From the NCBI RefSeq assembly GCF_020740795.1, contig NC_067291.1, positions 18,757,780-18,821,779 of the forward strand: 64,000 nucleotides of DNA, given 5' to 3'. This document shows, in pieces, positions 1 through 20,998 of the stretch. The stretch's first letter is position 1. Each line of letters starts with the position of its first letter. Source of the stretch: Apus apus. Lineage: Eukaryota; Chordata; Aves; Apodiformes; Apodidae. Below the pieces are notes generated by a model. The model searched no databases and was not told the DNA's origin. It worked only from the letters and a program-made list of their open reading frames with translations. Position numbers and translations under genes: made by a program.

Positions 1-730
1 TTTCTACCACTCTGAGTTGTTTGGGTTTTTTTACAGAAAGCTCCAGGCTGCTGCAGTTTTTCATTCTGTTGCTCTTGCAGCAGTGGAGGGCCAAAAAAGG
101 CATATCTGTTGATTTGCTGGACTCTTAAAATACTCAATTCAATGTTGTAAAGATGTTATGGTAATGATGAGGAATGCTGAGAGCATTGGACAAATCTAGA
201 TGAAAGAAAAAAAATTAAAAATATCTTAGTGAGCAAAGGGTGGAGTTGCAAGGGGATGGGTCAGGGTAAAACTACAGGGTTGAGAGTTAGAAACTTTGAC
301 TTGTTTTCTACCTCTGACAACTTTTGTGAGTGACTTTCTCCACTGAGGTAGGTGCTTTGTGTTCATCTGTGTCTGTGCTGGAGCTTGGCTCAGCACACCA
401 GGTGTCTCAGGGGGGCTGGCTGCAGGGGAAGGGATTATGCCCACACTGCTGGTTGCTTGGAGTGATTCTGTAGAGCACCAGCATTTGAGTTTGCTGGAAG
501 TATTAAATTTACTGATTAAATCAAATCACTTAACTGAATTCAGTAGCCTTTTGATTGCCAGTAATGAGGCTGAACTGGTAGCAGTGTGAACCTGCAGAGC
601 AGTGTTCTCAGAAGGTCTTTTAGCAGGTGGATGCTTGTCAGAACATTTGTCCGGGGGGCACTTTGCAGGTGGCAGGTTAACAGAAGCTGCGGCAAGTGTC
701 TCCATTCTTCTCCATTTCTAAAGTATCTGA

Positions 731-841
<111 letters not shown>

Positions 842-2100
842 ATACTGTCAGAATGGTCGCCCAAGCACACTTGGTTATTCCCTTTCCGATTGCCTCTGGC
901 TTCAGTCTGATCCTTAAAAGGCATTGGATCTATCTCGGATAGGCTACGTGATGAGGAACTTTATTAGCTAAATCAGATTGTGTATTTTATTGCAACATCC
1001 CGTTGATTCATTTGATGGACATTGTGGGGACTTGGATGGCATAATGTTCAAATATGAATTGTATATGACACTTGTTCAATTAAAATGTATAGCAAATAGA
1101 GCAGTACCTGGGTTGCTCTTTCTAGGAGCTAAACCAGCAATGCAGGTGCTGCCCATAGTTAGATTTTACAATAATGTTACTCTACAAATGGGAAATCAAG
1201 ATTAATAGTTCGTGGAGGGTGAGTAAAGGATCAGCTCCTCATACGACCCACAGGGGCTGCGTTCAGGTCAGTGTTAGATTTCTGCTGGTGTTTGAAACTC
1301 GGTGGGTGCTGGAGTGATTGTTACATTTTGGGGAAGGGGAGGAAGGGAAGTCCTTGCAACAGGATTTCGGGAAAAATGGGACGCACTCGGTGACACTGCT
1401 GGGAGATTTTGCTAAAATGTGACACTAGTTTGTTACAGTCGTTTGAATGCAATATCAGATAATAATACCCTTTCCTTCACCTCCTCTTTGGGAGTCGGTT
1501 TCAGTCACCTTAAATACTGCAATAGAAGGGGAAGTCAGCAATTTGCTCATTTTTCCAGAAAGTTAAACAGGATTTCTGGGAAAGTGATAAGCCATCTGAA
1601 TTGGGACAAAAAGTCAACATAAATTTTTAAATATTAATGTTCTAATATAGTACATTTTGTTTAACGTATTGGAACTATCATGCATCAATTTTTTGGTGCC
1701 AGGTATTTGCCCAGCCTATCTTAATAATGTTAAGAGATGAAAGAAGTAAATGTATAATATTTTTGATGTAATCAGTAGTGATTGTTCACATGACACAGTG
1801 CTTTTTAAGTTATATGCTCAAGTGCTAGTATTGCATCTTGTGGTTTTGTTGTTGATTTTCTTAGTCTCACTGCAAAGCAATCCTCCCTCTTCTGTTCTAC
1901 ACCAAACTTAATTCAATCCTTTAGGAAAGTCTATGTGAAAAACACTAAAGGACCTGTATGTCTTTGATTTGTTTCAGGAATTAAAAGTGTTGCTTACAAC
2001 TTTGTTTTGTCCTTTAGTGATACACGGACTTAAATTTCATGTTCACCTTTTTCTGAAATTTTAACTATATTTAAATAAAACTTTCCTCATTCTTTCCAGA
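842..2100 (+). other. CLPX: CLPX 3' untranslated region with polyadenylation signal
   Basis: The AT-rich, ORF-poor sequence after the CLPX stop runs to a canonical AATAAA at 2074-2079, followed by a T-rich stretch. This gives a 3'UTR of about 1.25 kb. The end is inferred from the signal and has no transcript support. The next gene's GC-rich promoter begins only about 600 bases later. Confidence 0.7.
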
Positions 2101-2739
2101 CCAGTGGCTGTTTTAGGACAGGCAGGAGACTGTAGATGTGTTGCCCCTATTTTGATTGTTAACTTTTGTCACGTACGTTTCATGGAATTCTTGTGCTTTC
2201 CTAGCAGTGATGTGACCTGCAGCTGTAGCCCTATTCCCGTAGGAATTCAGGGTTTTTTTTCCACATGAAATGACCCACTAATAGTTTGGGGGAAAAACTG
2301 CTTTCAGAATTGAGGGTATTTCCAAGAGAAGCTCAGTCTCCTCAGATTGGGAACCTGGGGTGAACTACGTGTAACTGCATCCTCACTTTCCTTTTTGTAG
2401 AGTGAAAAAAAACCCAAAGTAACAGCTTTTAATTCCTTTAATCCTTTTTTAAACGGATTGAAAAAAAAAAACAAACAACCAACCCACAAAAACCAACAAA
2501 CCCCGTATTTTAGGCCAAACTGTTCAACAACTTAGTTTTGAAAGTTGTTTGGAATTCTGTAACCGAGAACTGTTTTTAAGGAAACAAAATGCTGTGTAAC
2601 TACAGTTTGTACTTCACCTGCGGCGTTTGAATAAAACAAAGCGAAATATCCAAGCAGCAGCGCGTTGTCATCCCTGCTGTCATCCCGGGCGCTGCATTTT
2701 ATGGGTGTTTGGAGCTTTCTGAGCAAGAAGAGGGGGCGG

Positions 2740-2872
2740 GGCTGGGGGGGGGGGGGGCGGAGCTGGGGGGAGCTCCTCCCCGCCGCCAGGGGGCGCTGGG
2801 GCGCGGCCGGTCCTCCCCGCCGCCAGGGGGCGCTGGGGCGCGGGCGGCAGGGGGCGCTGAGGCAGCGCCAAG
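2740..2872 (+). promoter_or_regulatory. PDCD7 CpG-island promoter with three tandem CTCF-like motifs
   Basis: The sequence changes sharply from AT-rich to very GC-rich here. A 14-base G run (2744-2757) is followed by a tandem repeat of about 37 bases. CCGCCAGGGGGCGCTG occurs near 2783 and 2819, and a third variant, GCGGCAGGGGGCGCTG, near 2843. All three are in one orientation and close to the CTCF core consensus. The last is followed at once by CAAGATGGCG, a YY1-like element that contains the PDCD7 start codon. The promoter role is inferred from position and composition. Confidence 0.7.
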
Positions 2873-5800
2873 ATGGCGCAGCCGCCGCCCTTCCCCGGCC
2901 GCTTCCCGCCGCCGCCGTTCCGGCCCTTCCCGCCGCCCGCCGGGCCCTTCCCGCCCCGCGCAGGGCCCTTGGGGCTGGCGGCGGCGCCCCCGCCTTTCCT
3001 CCTGCCGCCGCTGCCGCCGGCCGGGCCGGAGGGGGACCCCGGGCCGCGCTTCCCGCCGGGCGGCGGCTCCTACTTCCCGGCGGCTCCGCCGTTCCCGCCG
3101 CGGCCTCCGCCCGAGGAGGAGGCGGCGGCGGCGCAGCGGCAGCAGGATGAGCTGTGGCTGTCGCAGTTCCTTGCCCGGCACCGGGCCGCCCCGCCGCCGC
3201 CGCCCCCCGCCGCCGCCAGCCCCAGCAGCGCCCGGGAGCTGTCGGTGCGGGCGCTGGGGCGGGTGGCCCGGCTGGCCGCGCTCTGCCGCGCCCTGAGGCA
3301 GCGGGAGGCCGAGGGGGACGAGGCGGGCTGGGCCCGGGCGCGGGCGGAGGCGGAGGCGGTGCGGCGGGAGCTGCAGGAGGTCGTGCGGCCCCTGAGGGAG
3401 CCCGGCTACCGGGAAGCGCTGCGGAGGAAGGCCGAGAGGGCGAGGAAGAGGAGGCTGCGCCTGCAGCGGAGGAAGCAAGAGGCAAAGGCGGCCAAAGAGG
3501 AGGAGGCGGCGCGGGCCGCCGAGCGGGAGGCCAAGATCGACCAGTGGCGGGCCAAGTGCATCCAGGAGGTGGAGGAGAAGAACCGGGTACGGCCCCGAGC
3601 GAAGCGGTCTTGCCTGGCCCGGCTGCAGAGTGGCCTCCCGGGGCCTCCTGCACGTCCCTGCCAGGCGCTGAGCTGGGGGAGACCTGTCGGTAACGGGCTC
3701 AGAGCGGGCTGTGCCTGCCTGGCACAGGCTTTTGGCCCCTCGGTTCAGTAGCTGCCACCTGGGTGCTGCGGGGGTTCCACTCACAGGAAGACACCCTCTC
3801 TCCATGGCCCACATCCTCCTTAAAAGCCTTGGTGGGCATCTCAGATTTGCCACACTCACTTCCTAGGCCTTGATAGTCGAGGTTTAAGTGGTTTCTGAAC
3901 ACTTAGTTGTGTGTGGAGGCCTTCCTTTCTGCTCCTAAGCTGCCTGCCTGCCCCTTGCTGCTCACAGCTGTGGTCAGTGCTCTTTCAGTAGCTGTAACCT
4001 TTGCCTGCAGGCTGCATCCTTTTGCAGCTGCTCTTTGTAAGCTTTTTGGTCTCACCAGGAAGTCAAAAAGATTCAAAGCAAAAAAAAAACAAAACAACAA
4101 ACCCAAACCCACAAACCACCCCAGATCAGGCTTGTGTTGGCTCTCTTCCAGATAGCTTCCTTCCTTCAGGTGCTGGGGTGGCACAGGGCAGCTGTTGGGC
4201 TAGGTTCTCTGTGCAGACTGGTGTGTTCATGGTCTTGGAACTCCTGAGCTATAGAATCAGGATTATTAATGCTTACTGGTCATGTTTTTCTTAACATTCT
4301 GTGGTTAAAGTTTATCAGCTTTTATGAATTCAGTAGCTATTTGGCCGAAACTTACGAGTTTCTCAGCCTTCTTTTTAATTCCCTGAAGTCTGTTGCATCT
4401 TAGCTTTTTTTTTATAAAAGGCAAGGTTGGATGGTTGACTTGCTTGCTAAGGATGTGCTAAGGAACTTGCTCTGTTCTTTAGTGCTTCACTTCTCTTGAA
4501 AGTACCGTTTCATTCTTGTCTACGTGGGAAATTTCACACATCCTGTCTGGTTTTTCTTTTTTTTCCCCTTGGTTTCCTAGGAACGAGAACTTAAGGCTGC
4601 TGCAGACAGTGTTTTGTCTGAAGTAAGGAAGAAACAAGCAGACACCAAGAGGATGGTGGACGTTCTGCGCGCGTTAGAAAAGCTTCGGGCACTGAGAAAA
4701 GAGGCTGCTGCCAGGAAAGGTTTGTGAAGAAATTTTTCCCAAACTTCTTCTAATTGTGCACACAGGAACTAGATGCGTGTGCCCTGTGCTGCTAGCAGGG
4801 TGCAGCCTGGAAAAACCTGTTTCTTTATTAGTGATTTTAGTGATGTTGTTATGCAGGAGTAACTATAAAATGCTGAATGCAGTGGTTGTGGTTCCTGAGT
4901 TTCCAGGCTCTTTCTTGACAGAAGAATTTTTCTAGTAAGATAGTTGTTAGCAGGGTTAGGTTCATGTTCTGAGATCTTGCCAGCTCCAGTTTGATAACAG
5001 ACCTGAGAGCAGAAAAATATAAAATTAATTGAATGCAAATTCAAAATTCAAAATTAATTCTCTTTCTGTTTAGGTCTTTGTCCACCCCCCTCAGCAGACG
5101 AAGCATTTGAAAGTCAGGTGGAGAGTCTCAAAACGTTGCTCAAAAATCGCACAGAGCTGTATGAAGCTGAGGAGAGAGCACTAAGGGTTATGTTGGAGGG
5201 AGAACAGGAGGAAGAAAGGAAGAGAGAAGTGGAAAAGAAACAGAGGAAGGAAAGGGAAAGACTACTACAGCAGAAACTCGAAATTGATTCCAAGCTTTTT
5301 GGGAATCCAGGTAAGTTCTGCAGGCCATTCTTGACAGAATGTTTTCACACCACACCCCCATCTCAGATACTTGTTTTCAAACGCAGGCACAGGAATAATT
5401 GAGAAAGAAATCATCCACTGGGGTAATTTACACTCTGAGGAAAAGGTGGGATGACTGTAGTGTGCTGTTAACATGTGATCTAAGAACTGTTCAGCTCTTC
5501 ACCATAGAGCACAGTGTGTCTGAAGCCAATGATGTTTTGCAAGAAGAGGTAGGTGAAGCTGAAGTGAGAGTAAACTGAATAGACTGAAGATTTCCAGCAC
5601 CCAACAGGTGCGTTAGTCTGGTGATTTGTTGAGTGAGATTCTGGTAATCTGAAGATTCAGTGTCCTTATGTTCCCTGTGTTCAGAGGATGGAGGCAGGAA
5701 AAGTTTTGCCAGTCTTGTCTGGCCTCTGACAGCTCTGGTAAGGATGAGGAGACGTGCAAAACATGTAGAGTCCTTAATATGTTCCATAGGGAAGTGATCT

Positions 5801-6515
5801 CGGGTGATCTCAAGATCTCAGGAGCAGCAAATGAATTTGCAAATTTGGGGCTTCTAAGACATTTTAGAATCAAAGGTCTTTCCAGTTTATGGAATGATTC
5901 CTATGTTTGTGTTTTGACAGATGAATTTCCTCTAGCCCACCTCCTGCAGCCCTTCAGAGAGTATTACTTGCAAGCTGAGCATTCTGTAGCAGCTCTAATC
6001 CAGATCAGGTAAAAAACAAAGTATTTTATTATTAAAGATGACAGGTATTGCTTGTTGTTGTAAAATTGTGATGTCTTTTGGTTCCTTAACTTCCGAATAT
6101 GTTTATGCCACAAGTTGTCCTGTTTCTTTTCAGCCAAGGATTAAGCTTCTTGCTTGATAGAGTTGTACCCAAGAGGTGGCTGTGTGAGGCTGAGGGCACT
6201 TCCATGCATAACCATCCCATTTAATAGAACAGTACATAGAGTTTTCACGTTTGTGTTTTGAAAAACAAGCTTCAGAATACAACTTATAGTGGTTTATGTG
6301 TTGATCAGTGTGGAAAAATACCTTAGTGGGTGTCTAATAAATCTGATTACCAAATGAATTCCAACTCTCCTCTCAAACAATGCTCTCTCTGTTAAAGGCA
6401 CGAATGGGATCAGTTCTTGGTGCCAGCTGACCACCCTGAAGGAAGCTGCATCCCTCCAGGATGGGTTCTTCCGAGTCTCCCCACAAATGACACTTGGGCT
6501 ACAGCTGTCAGATAA
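2873..6515 (+). CDS. PDCD7: PDCD7, U11/U12 snRNP 59 kDa protein (5 exons)
   Basis: The spliced coding exons are 2873-3586, 4581-4719, 5074-5310, 5921-6008 and 6398-6515. All have GT/AG borders and consistent phases (0,1,1,2), giving 431 residues (human 485). The N-terminus opens MAQPPPFPGRFPPPP and is extremely proline/glycine-rich over about 110 residues. A long Arg/Glu/Lys coiled-coil region follows (KCIQEVEEKNR, ERELKAAADSVLSEVRKKQA, EGEQEEERKREVEKKQRKE). The conserved C-terminus includes DEFPLAHLLQPFREYYLQAE and PPGWVLPSLPTNDTWATAV. PDCD7 is the 59K subunit of the U11/U12 di-snRNP, which recognises minor (U12-type) introns in the nucleus; it was first named for an apoptosis link. The start is the first ATG after the CpG-island promoter, in a CAAGATGG context. 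The C-terminal exons match human PDCD7 closely, so identity is secure; only the very GC-rich first exon is uncertain in detail. Confidence 0.95.
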
Positions 6516-6521
6516 TTTAGT

Positions 6522-6527
6522 AATAAA
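6522..6527 (+). terminator. Candidate PDCD7 polyadenylation signal
   Basis: AATAAA lies only 7 bases after the PDCD7 stop. Another AATAAA follows at about 6764, so the true 3' end may be further downstream. Which one is used cannot be told from sequence. Confidence 0.35.
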
Positions 6528-6529
6528 CT

Positions 6530-9500
6530 TTTTTAACATTAGAGGAATGTTTCTTTATAGTAACATGTAAATATGAGAGGATCTGACAAGGAAGTCATCC
6601 TCTGTTTCAGTAGCCAGGTACTGGAATGTCTTGAAGGAAAGTGCAAGAAATGTTTTTGCCATCCAACTCTGGGGGAAAATATCTGAGCAAGCCCAGAGCT
6701 GCCAAGCCTCTCATGGTATGGAATTACAGTCCCACTGCAAAGTTCTGTTAACAAATCTGTCTTAATAAAGCAGCATTGCTGACGAGGGTATTCGTGCCAG
6801 TATTAACATCCTGTTCTTAAGTGGCTTTTATCTTTCAAAGCCTAAATCCAGATGTTGAAATGTCCAGAAAGAAAGAAGTTTAAAAAAAGGGAGATCATTA
6901 GTAGACGTGTTTTTCTTCTTAAATGAAGCATGTGAAGCATCCCTGTCAAAATAGTTCCTGTATTTTAGTGTGTAGAAACAAACCTATTACAAGTTTAAAC
7001 ATATTCTGAAGTACAAACAAAATGGGGCTTTTCAAGCTGGATTAAAGCAGCTGCTGACATTTTACTTCTGTGGACTAATACTGGTACCAAAACATGGAAA
7101 AAAATCCCAGTTGTGGTGAAATAAGTCAGACAGCTGTGTGAATATATTGAGATTTGATGAATAAGCCTGCTGGAAAAAAAAACAAATCTGACATCTAACT
7201 GACTGTGATTTGTTTTTGCCTATATAGCTATTTTTGTACAGGGACAGATCATATATATAGTACTTGATGAAAAAGCACAGCTCTGTTTTGTAAGTTGTTT
7301 TTTGTTACAGAATAAATAGAGGAAAATGGATTTATTTATTTTTTTGTTTGAAGTGTTTTTAACTTCAAGGGAGAGATTTGGTTTAGTACTTGGCATCAAA
7401 CATGACTCCAAAACACAGGTTACAGTGAACTCCTTGGGAGGTAAAGATTCAGATTTGTGTGTCTGTACATCCTCCTGTTCCTGCTGCTGCTTCAGTACTC
7501 CAAGACCTGTGTCTGGGTTGGACCCTGGGGAGTCTTGCAACTTCAAATAACCCAGCAGCAACGTCAGACCCAGCGCCCTCAGCTCAGTGACCAGAGGATG
7601 CTCTACCTACGTAGCTGGGCTCCTGATCCCATCAGCATCTCTGAGGAGACAGGCTCACTGCCTAAGCTGTGATCATCTTCAAACTGTCAAAGTCAGCTGC
7701 TTGTCTTGACGCTGAAAGAGTTTAAAAGAGCTGAGCAGCAGATAAGCAGGCAGTGGAAAAGCAGCCCTGGTCTGTGAGAGGAGCTCCGTGGGTCTGTCTG
7801 AAGGTAAGGAGAACTTCATGTTGTCAAAAAGAACAGGACTTGAAAATGCCAGTGGGTGATGCACAGTTAGGTGTACTTCACTTTCCTGCTTTCTGTGGTT
7901 TGTTCTATGTATTTGCTCTTCTCTAATGACATCTGCATTAAAATATTACATTTTTAGTGAGGAAGTTGTTGAAGCCACAGATGGAAGAGGAATGTTTAAA
8001 GTCTTAAATGGTGATAGGGTATTAATTCTTAAAAAAAACCCCCGTGTATTCAGATTTAAGGTTCAAATATATTTGAGTATAGTGTTTCCTACTGTCTCCT
8101 ATGGTATCTCCTATTAGTTTTAAGTTTTTAAAAATAATTTAGGCCTGAAGAAAAGAGAGGCTGGTAATGAGTTTCCAAGAGTTACTTGCATCCTATTCCT
8201 TTCCAGCTCCCAGTGCCATTCAGGTGTCTTATGCTTGTAAGACACATCCTCTTCCTGATAGGAATTTGTTTGATTGCCAGCCTGTGTCTTTGATGTCAAA
8301 GCAGACAGGGATGGTGGGAAGCAGATGAAGTCAGGACCCTTGTAGGAGCTGCTTTCTGGTGTGAGATGGTGTTTACCACTGCCCCTCTTTTATCCTTGTC
8401 TAGTGGTGTTTTTGTTGTTGTTCCTCACCCCAATGTACTTTTTTTCCAAGTAGTGGATTTAGGTATTAACACCTGTGGGAACCTCTCTCAGAGCACAGTA
8501 TTTGTGCAGTGAAGTACAGCAAGATATGGTACCATAATCTCTCCTTATTTTATTCATCCTGGCTTCAGCTGCATTCACAGCCCATCCTCATCGCTTAAAG
8601 TCATGTTTAAAACCAAGTAAAGCCGTCCTAGGCAATGGATGACAGGATGCTCCTTTCCTTTGCACCCAATTGCCACCAGCAGTGATCAGTACTGACTGGC
8701 TCTTGGGAAGAGCCAGTTGACAGGCGGGGGCTGCCTGGCCAGGCAGAGGAGCTGGAGGTTGCTGGGGGAAGGTGGCTTTGCCTGCAGATACTTTCACGCA
8801 TTGTCTTTGTCAGTGCTGACGTAAGTGGGAACTTAGGCTGAGCCCTCTTAGGCTGGGGAGCAGGTGGCCTGGCTCCGTGTGGGCTCCCGACACGTTGCCT
8901 GTGTCTTGTGTTGGCAGCAGGACACGTGTGGCAGCAGCAAAGCTGGTTACAGCTCTGCTTGCCCTGCCGCCCTGGGTATTAAAAGGCTCCTGGCTTAAGC
9001 AGGAGAGCAACAACTCTTGTAATTCTGGTAAGACCAAGTTGCACTGAGCAATTTTGTGTGTTGCTCTTTGTGGTCTGGAAGCAGGTTGTTAGTCCTGTGC
9101 TGACGTAAAACTACCTTGAATGCCATTTCCTATTATAGACCCTTGATTTTGCCTTAAACAGGCAGCTTTTTCTTCCTTGCATACATTAATCTGTGTATTT
9201 TCTTTTAGTGGATTGCTTATCCTCATTGTCACAGAAGCTTTTTTTTTAAAAGGCAATAAATAGTAGAAGCACTTAGGGATGTCACACCAAGTAGTTACTG
9301 TTTGTCTTGAGAGTGACTGCTGAAGACTTTGAGGTGGACAGGCACCCCAAGTACCCAAACTCAGTGGAAGACTGATCATAAACTCTTGCCAGTTGACAAT
9401 GTATAAAGGCAATTATTTTGCACACTGGGAAGTTGTGGACTTGAAGTTTCATGCAGCAAATAGTGGCTTTTTATTAAATTGAGACATTTATACAGAGCTG

Positions 9501-10230
9501 GTTGCTACGCTATTGCAGTTAAGTTTTCCATGCCACCATTCCCAGCTCATCTGCAATTTTTCTCTCCCCTGCTATTCCAAATCTAAAAAACATCACTGCA
9601 GTTAAAATTACTCACTGGTTCTTGAAAGCTAATCTGACCTTAAAATGGCATTTTTGAGATCCACCTAACACAGAAGCTTGCCTGGTGCTCCAGCCTCCTC
9701 TGGCTCCTGGGAAGCTGCCATGGTGCTGGAGGGGCCTCCCTTTGTCCCTGCTGCATGATCACAGAGGTTGGCAGGTCACACCGAGAGGAGAGACCTGCGA
9801 GGTATCCTCCTTGGCTGCTGTTTCTGCCTCTGTAACTGCAACAAGTGCTCAGTCTGTCCCACACTTGGGAAAGGGAGCGTGCAATGGGTGGCAGGAGGAG
9901 GGATGGGAAGCAGTGGGGCATGCATGGAGATAGAAGCAGAAGAGAAAAACACTCAGGATCTTTGCCAAATGAAGCTCTAAACTTGGTCAGGTCCTGCTGG
10001 AGCAAGCTCAGAATAGCAAAGGATAGTTCAGAAAATCTTTCCAGTGTCAGTAATTAAGACTTCACAAACCTGGGCATTGCACACAGTGGTTTTTACCCGT
10101 CTGGCAGCATCCCTAAGGGCTGCCATCCTTTTACCAGCATCACTTGAAATGGCTCACCTTTCTCTCCTTCCCCCCACGTTAAAAGGTGCCAGTCCTGCCT
10201 TTTACAGTTCTGTTTCATCCCTTTCTCTGG
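6530..10230. other. PDCD7-UBAP1L interval, no gene recognised
   Basis: This 3.7 kb stretch holds only short, unrelated ORFs with no recognisable protein similarity. It probably contains PDCD7 3'UTR, and UBAP1L promoter or non-coding 5' exon sequence towards the right end. I see no repeat family or RNA gene here. Confidence 0.5.
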
Positions 10231-10253
10231 CAGAACAGAATCAGGCAGCAGCA

Positions 10254-17852
<7,599 letters not shown>

Positions 17853-20756
17853 CCAGCATCCTGGACCCCAGTCACAGCTTCTCCTCTCCAGACGAGACCA
17901 CCAAAGGCCTTGGGTGGGTTGACACTTGCTGACCACAAACCTGCAGAAAATCCACCGTGGTGTCTCAGCTCATTTCATGGACATTCATCACAAGTGTGTT
18001 CATCACTATACTAGGGCAAAGGCTTTCTAGCAGGAGTGTTTCTCTCTCCACCCACACTTCTCCACCCTTGATCATCTCAGCTGTTCAGATCAGATGCAAT
18101 TAAGATCTGAACCGCCTTCGGCTTAGATTTTGCAAAACTCAAACCAGAGTTTCTCCCCTCCATCTGGGGATATGGGTGTTGTGTTTTCAACTACAGTCAA
18201 ATGTGGTTTCTTAAAAGGATTGTATAAGTCCCCAGAAGAGATTGTTCTCACAAAAACTGAAAGCTCCTGCAGAAACATTTGGTGGTCCTTGCTTGGGAAG
18301 AGTCTCAGCTGACTTAGTCACGGTTGAATATTGTAACTGAAATCCAGCCTGATCACATTAGCTTCTCCTTTTAAACCAGAAACTTGAGCTAAATACACAA
18401 CTCTGTGAGGATGAGGAAAGAAAACAGGCTGCCCTTGCTCTAGAAATACATGGAATTTTATCCAGTGCAGTGAAAAATGTCTTACACAAGGATTTGTGCT
18501 CGGGAAACATCATGAAATCAGAACAGAGATGGGGAACGGCTTGGCTGCCCTCGTGCTCTGCCCAAATCAGGAATATTCAGGGGAGGCTTCCCTAAACTGT
18601 GGAGACAGTGGCTCCAAATGAGGTTAAGCAGGAAGGTCACAATCAGGAAAATCTGAATGCCTGAGGGACTTCTTGTACCTAACTGAAGGACGGAGAATGG
18701 GAGATGCAAATCACATGGAGTGTGTTTCTTGGCTTGGCAGTGGAACACTGGACAGGGTTTTCACATAAAAGTACATTATTTTCCTCTGAATTAGATACAG
18801 ATGTAATTTCTTTGAGTAAAGATGGTTGGAGGGGTTGTTCTGAAATGTATTTGTGTCTTTCCCTGTGAAAATGCCAACTGGCACAAGCTAGCAGAGAAAA
18901 TCCTTAATTAGTTACATTAGTACCATTTTTCCATTGTATCCTTCCAGACAATCTCGCAGCCCGACATATTGCCATCGAGTCACAATGCCAGGTCCCTTCT
19001 CCCTCTATCTCCAGACAGGTGCCAAACACCAGGAGCGGGGTACAAGCCTCCACAGCTGCCTTCATCCTCCTCTGGATGCAACAAGGACACTTGGCATCCA
19101 GGTTTTGAGGGACTTGACCCATCCATACCTAAGGATGCTTTATACCCTCTCTTTAATGGCATTTAAAAGGAAAACATGGCACCTTGTATGGCCAAGGGAA
19201 ATATCCATGGGGAGATATCTGGGGAGCTCACAGGCTCTTCTTGGAGCTCCCAGCCCTGTTTTTCCTCCAGCTTTTGCTTGGTTATACAAGCTTTTATTTT
19301 TGCTACGGCCCTTATAAGGCAAGTCCATTCTACAGACAGCTTTTCATTACGTTCCTCCTTGCCAAGATGATGTCACCTTAAAAAAGAAACTTGCAAAAGG
19401 TTGAATTGCAATTAGATAGATCCCTTTGCCTCAAACCCTAATCTTTGGCAGAGCAAACACCATGGAGATTGGAAAGGGGAGATGAGGGTGCTGTGCTGGT
19501 GCCAGAAGAGTGTGACAGCGAGGGCTGAATGTTGGTGGAGCCAAGCACATCGGCAGTGTTGTGCCCACTCACTGTGCAAAGGCTGAGTAGCCTCCTGCTC
19601 TCCTTAGGGATTTGCTTGGTCCTGACTCATCATTGTTTCCCCGTGCTTGCAGAGGTAAGAACTGTGTGTTTTTCCCTCCCTGTGCTCCTAAAACTATCTT
19701 GTGGAACTTTATCATGGTCTGGATTGATGGATGCTGCGAATGACTCCTCCCTTGGGAGCATCCATGCCATCAGCTGTGCCTGCCAACACCTGCTCCCAGG
19801 TGCTACACTTAAAACCTTCAAACCTTTTGCTTTTTGTCAGCAAATATCTCTGTAAAACCCTGAACTGTCAAAAAAACCCAGTGTGTGATGGTGTGGGGAG
19901 AGGTTGTATGGCTTGGCGGTCTTGGAGCTGGAGGGAAAGGGAGAGCCTGCCAAGTTCAGCTCTCCCTGGTGAGCTGCAGGAGCCCAAGAGAAATATTTTA
20001 GTAACAGAATTATTTTAACTTTCTTTTAATGGAGGGTTTAAGCTGCTTGTTCAGCTTGAAATGGTTTAAAAGCACCATGCCTCTGTGAGCTGCTCGCAGT
20101 TAGAGGAGGACAGCATGAAATGTTAATTGGCTTAATCTAGGAAGGGAACAGGGATTTGACTTGATGGACTTTCTGCTAACGAGGATAGTAACACTGCTCA
20201 GCTAATGCTGTGGCCTGGTGTGGAGTTGGGTGAGGTCCACCAGTGTCCTCTCCTGTGCCACCATCAGCCCTCACACCTCCACCGGCTGCTATCCCTATCC
20301 TGGGGGTGACAGCAGCGTGGTGGCCTGGCTTGGTGGCAGAGGGCACTTGGGGACAAGACACATCAAGTGGGTTTCAGTCTGGGCATGGATGTGAGCTGGG
20401 GTTTTCCTGTTTGGTTTGTGGTTGTGTTGTGTGGGTTTTTTCTCAAACGCAGGAACTGTTTTGAAAACGCTGGGAACTTGGTGGGGTCAGCAGTGGAGGC
20501 ATTTGAGGTGTCCCAGCTGGTGTTGCCTTCCGCTCCGTCACGGCCAGGACAGCACAGGCAGCCCGGACCCTGCCCCAGGGGTGGGAACCAACTCAGCCAT
20601 GGCTGGGTTTGCTGCTGTCCTGGTCCCCACAGATCTCCCAGCACAGGGGATCTCTGTGTTCTCCCGCTGTCCCCAGAGCTGGTGTTGAGGGCAAGTAACC
20701 TTCAACGGCAGGTGTTGAGAACAGCTCATCTGGTTACAGAGCACAGCTAACAGGGA
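17853..20756. other. UBAP1L 3'UTR and intergenic DNA, no gene recognised
   Basis: About 2.9 kb after the UBAP1L stop shows only short chance ORFs. Its first part is presumably UBAP1L 3'UTR; I could not choose a polyadenylation signal. No repeats or RNA genes were recognised. Confidence 0.5.
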
Positions 20757-20998
20757 ATCAGAAACACAGACAATTTGGGTGGGAAGGGACCTTTAAAGGC
20801 CACACTGCTCAGAGCCCAGTCCAACCCAACCTTGAATATTTCCATGGGTGGAGCTTCTACCACCTCTCTGGGTAACTTGGGCCAGTGTTTCACCACCCTC
20901 ATAAAAAATTTATTCCTAATATCTGGTCTCAATCTCCCCTCTTTTAGTTTAAAAACTATCACTCTGTGTCCTGTTGCTACAGGCTCTGCTAAAAATGT
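20757..20998 (-). mobile_element. CR1 LINE 3' fragment
   Basis: On the plus strand the sequence reads TTTGGGTGGGAAGGGACC, then CAGTCCAACCCAACC, GGGTAACTTGGGCCAGTGTT and CACCACCCTCATAAAAAAT. This is the reverse complement of a CR1 non-LTR retrotransposon 3' end, so the element lies on the minus strand. It is 5'-truncated, as most CR1 copies are, and carries no intact ORF. Divergence from the usual CR1 words suggests an old copy. Confidence 0.85.

Noticed and set aside
160-185. AATGATGA ... CTGA words considered as C/D-box snoRNA motifs
   Set aside because: The boxes are only about 10 bases apart, with no second pair and no terminal stem.
2532-3859. Long minus-strand and alternative-frame ORFs across the GC-rich PDCD7 first exon
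   Set aside because: They are shadows of PDCD7 exon 1: extreme GC content removes stop codons in all frames, and their products are low-complexity Pro/Ala/Arg.
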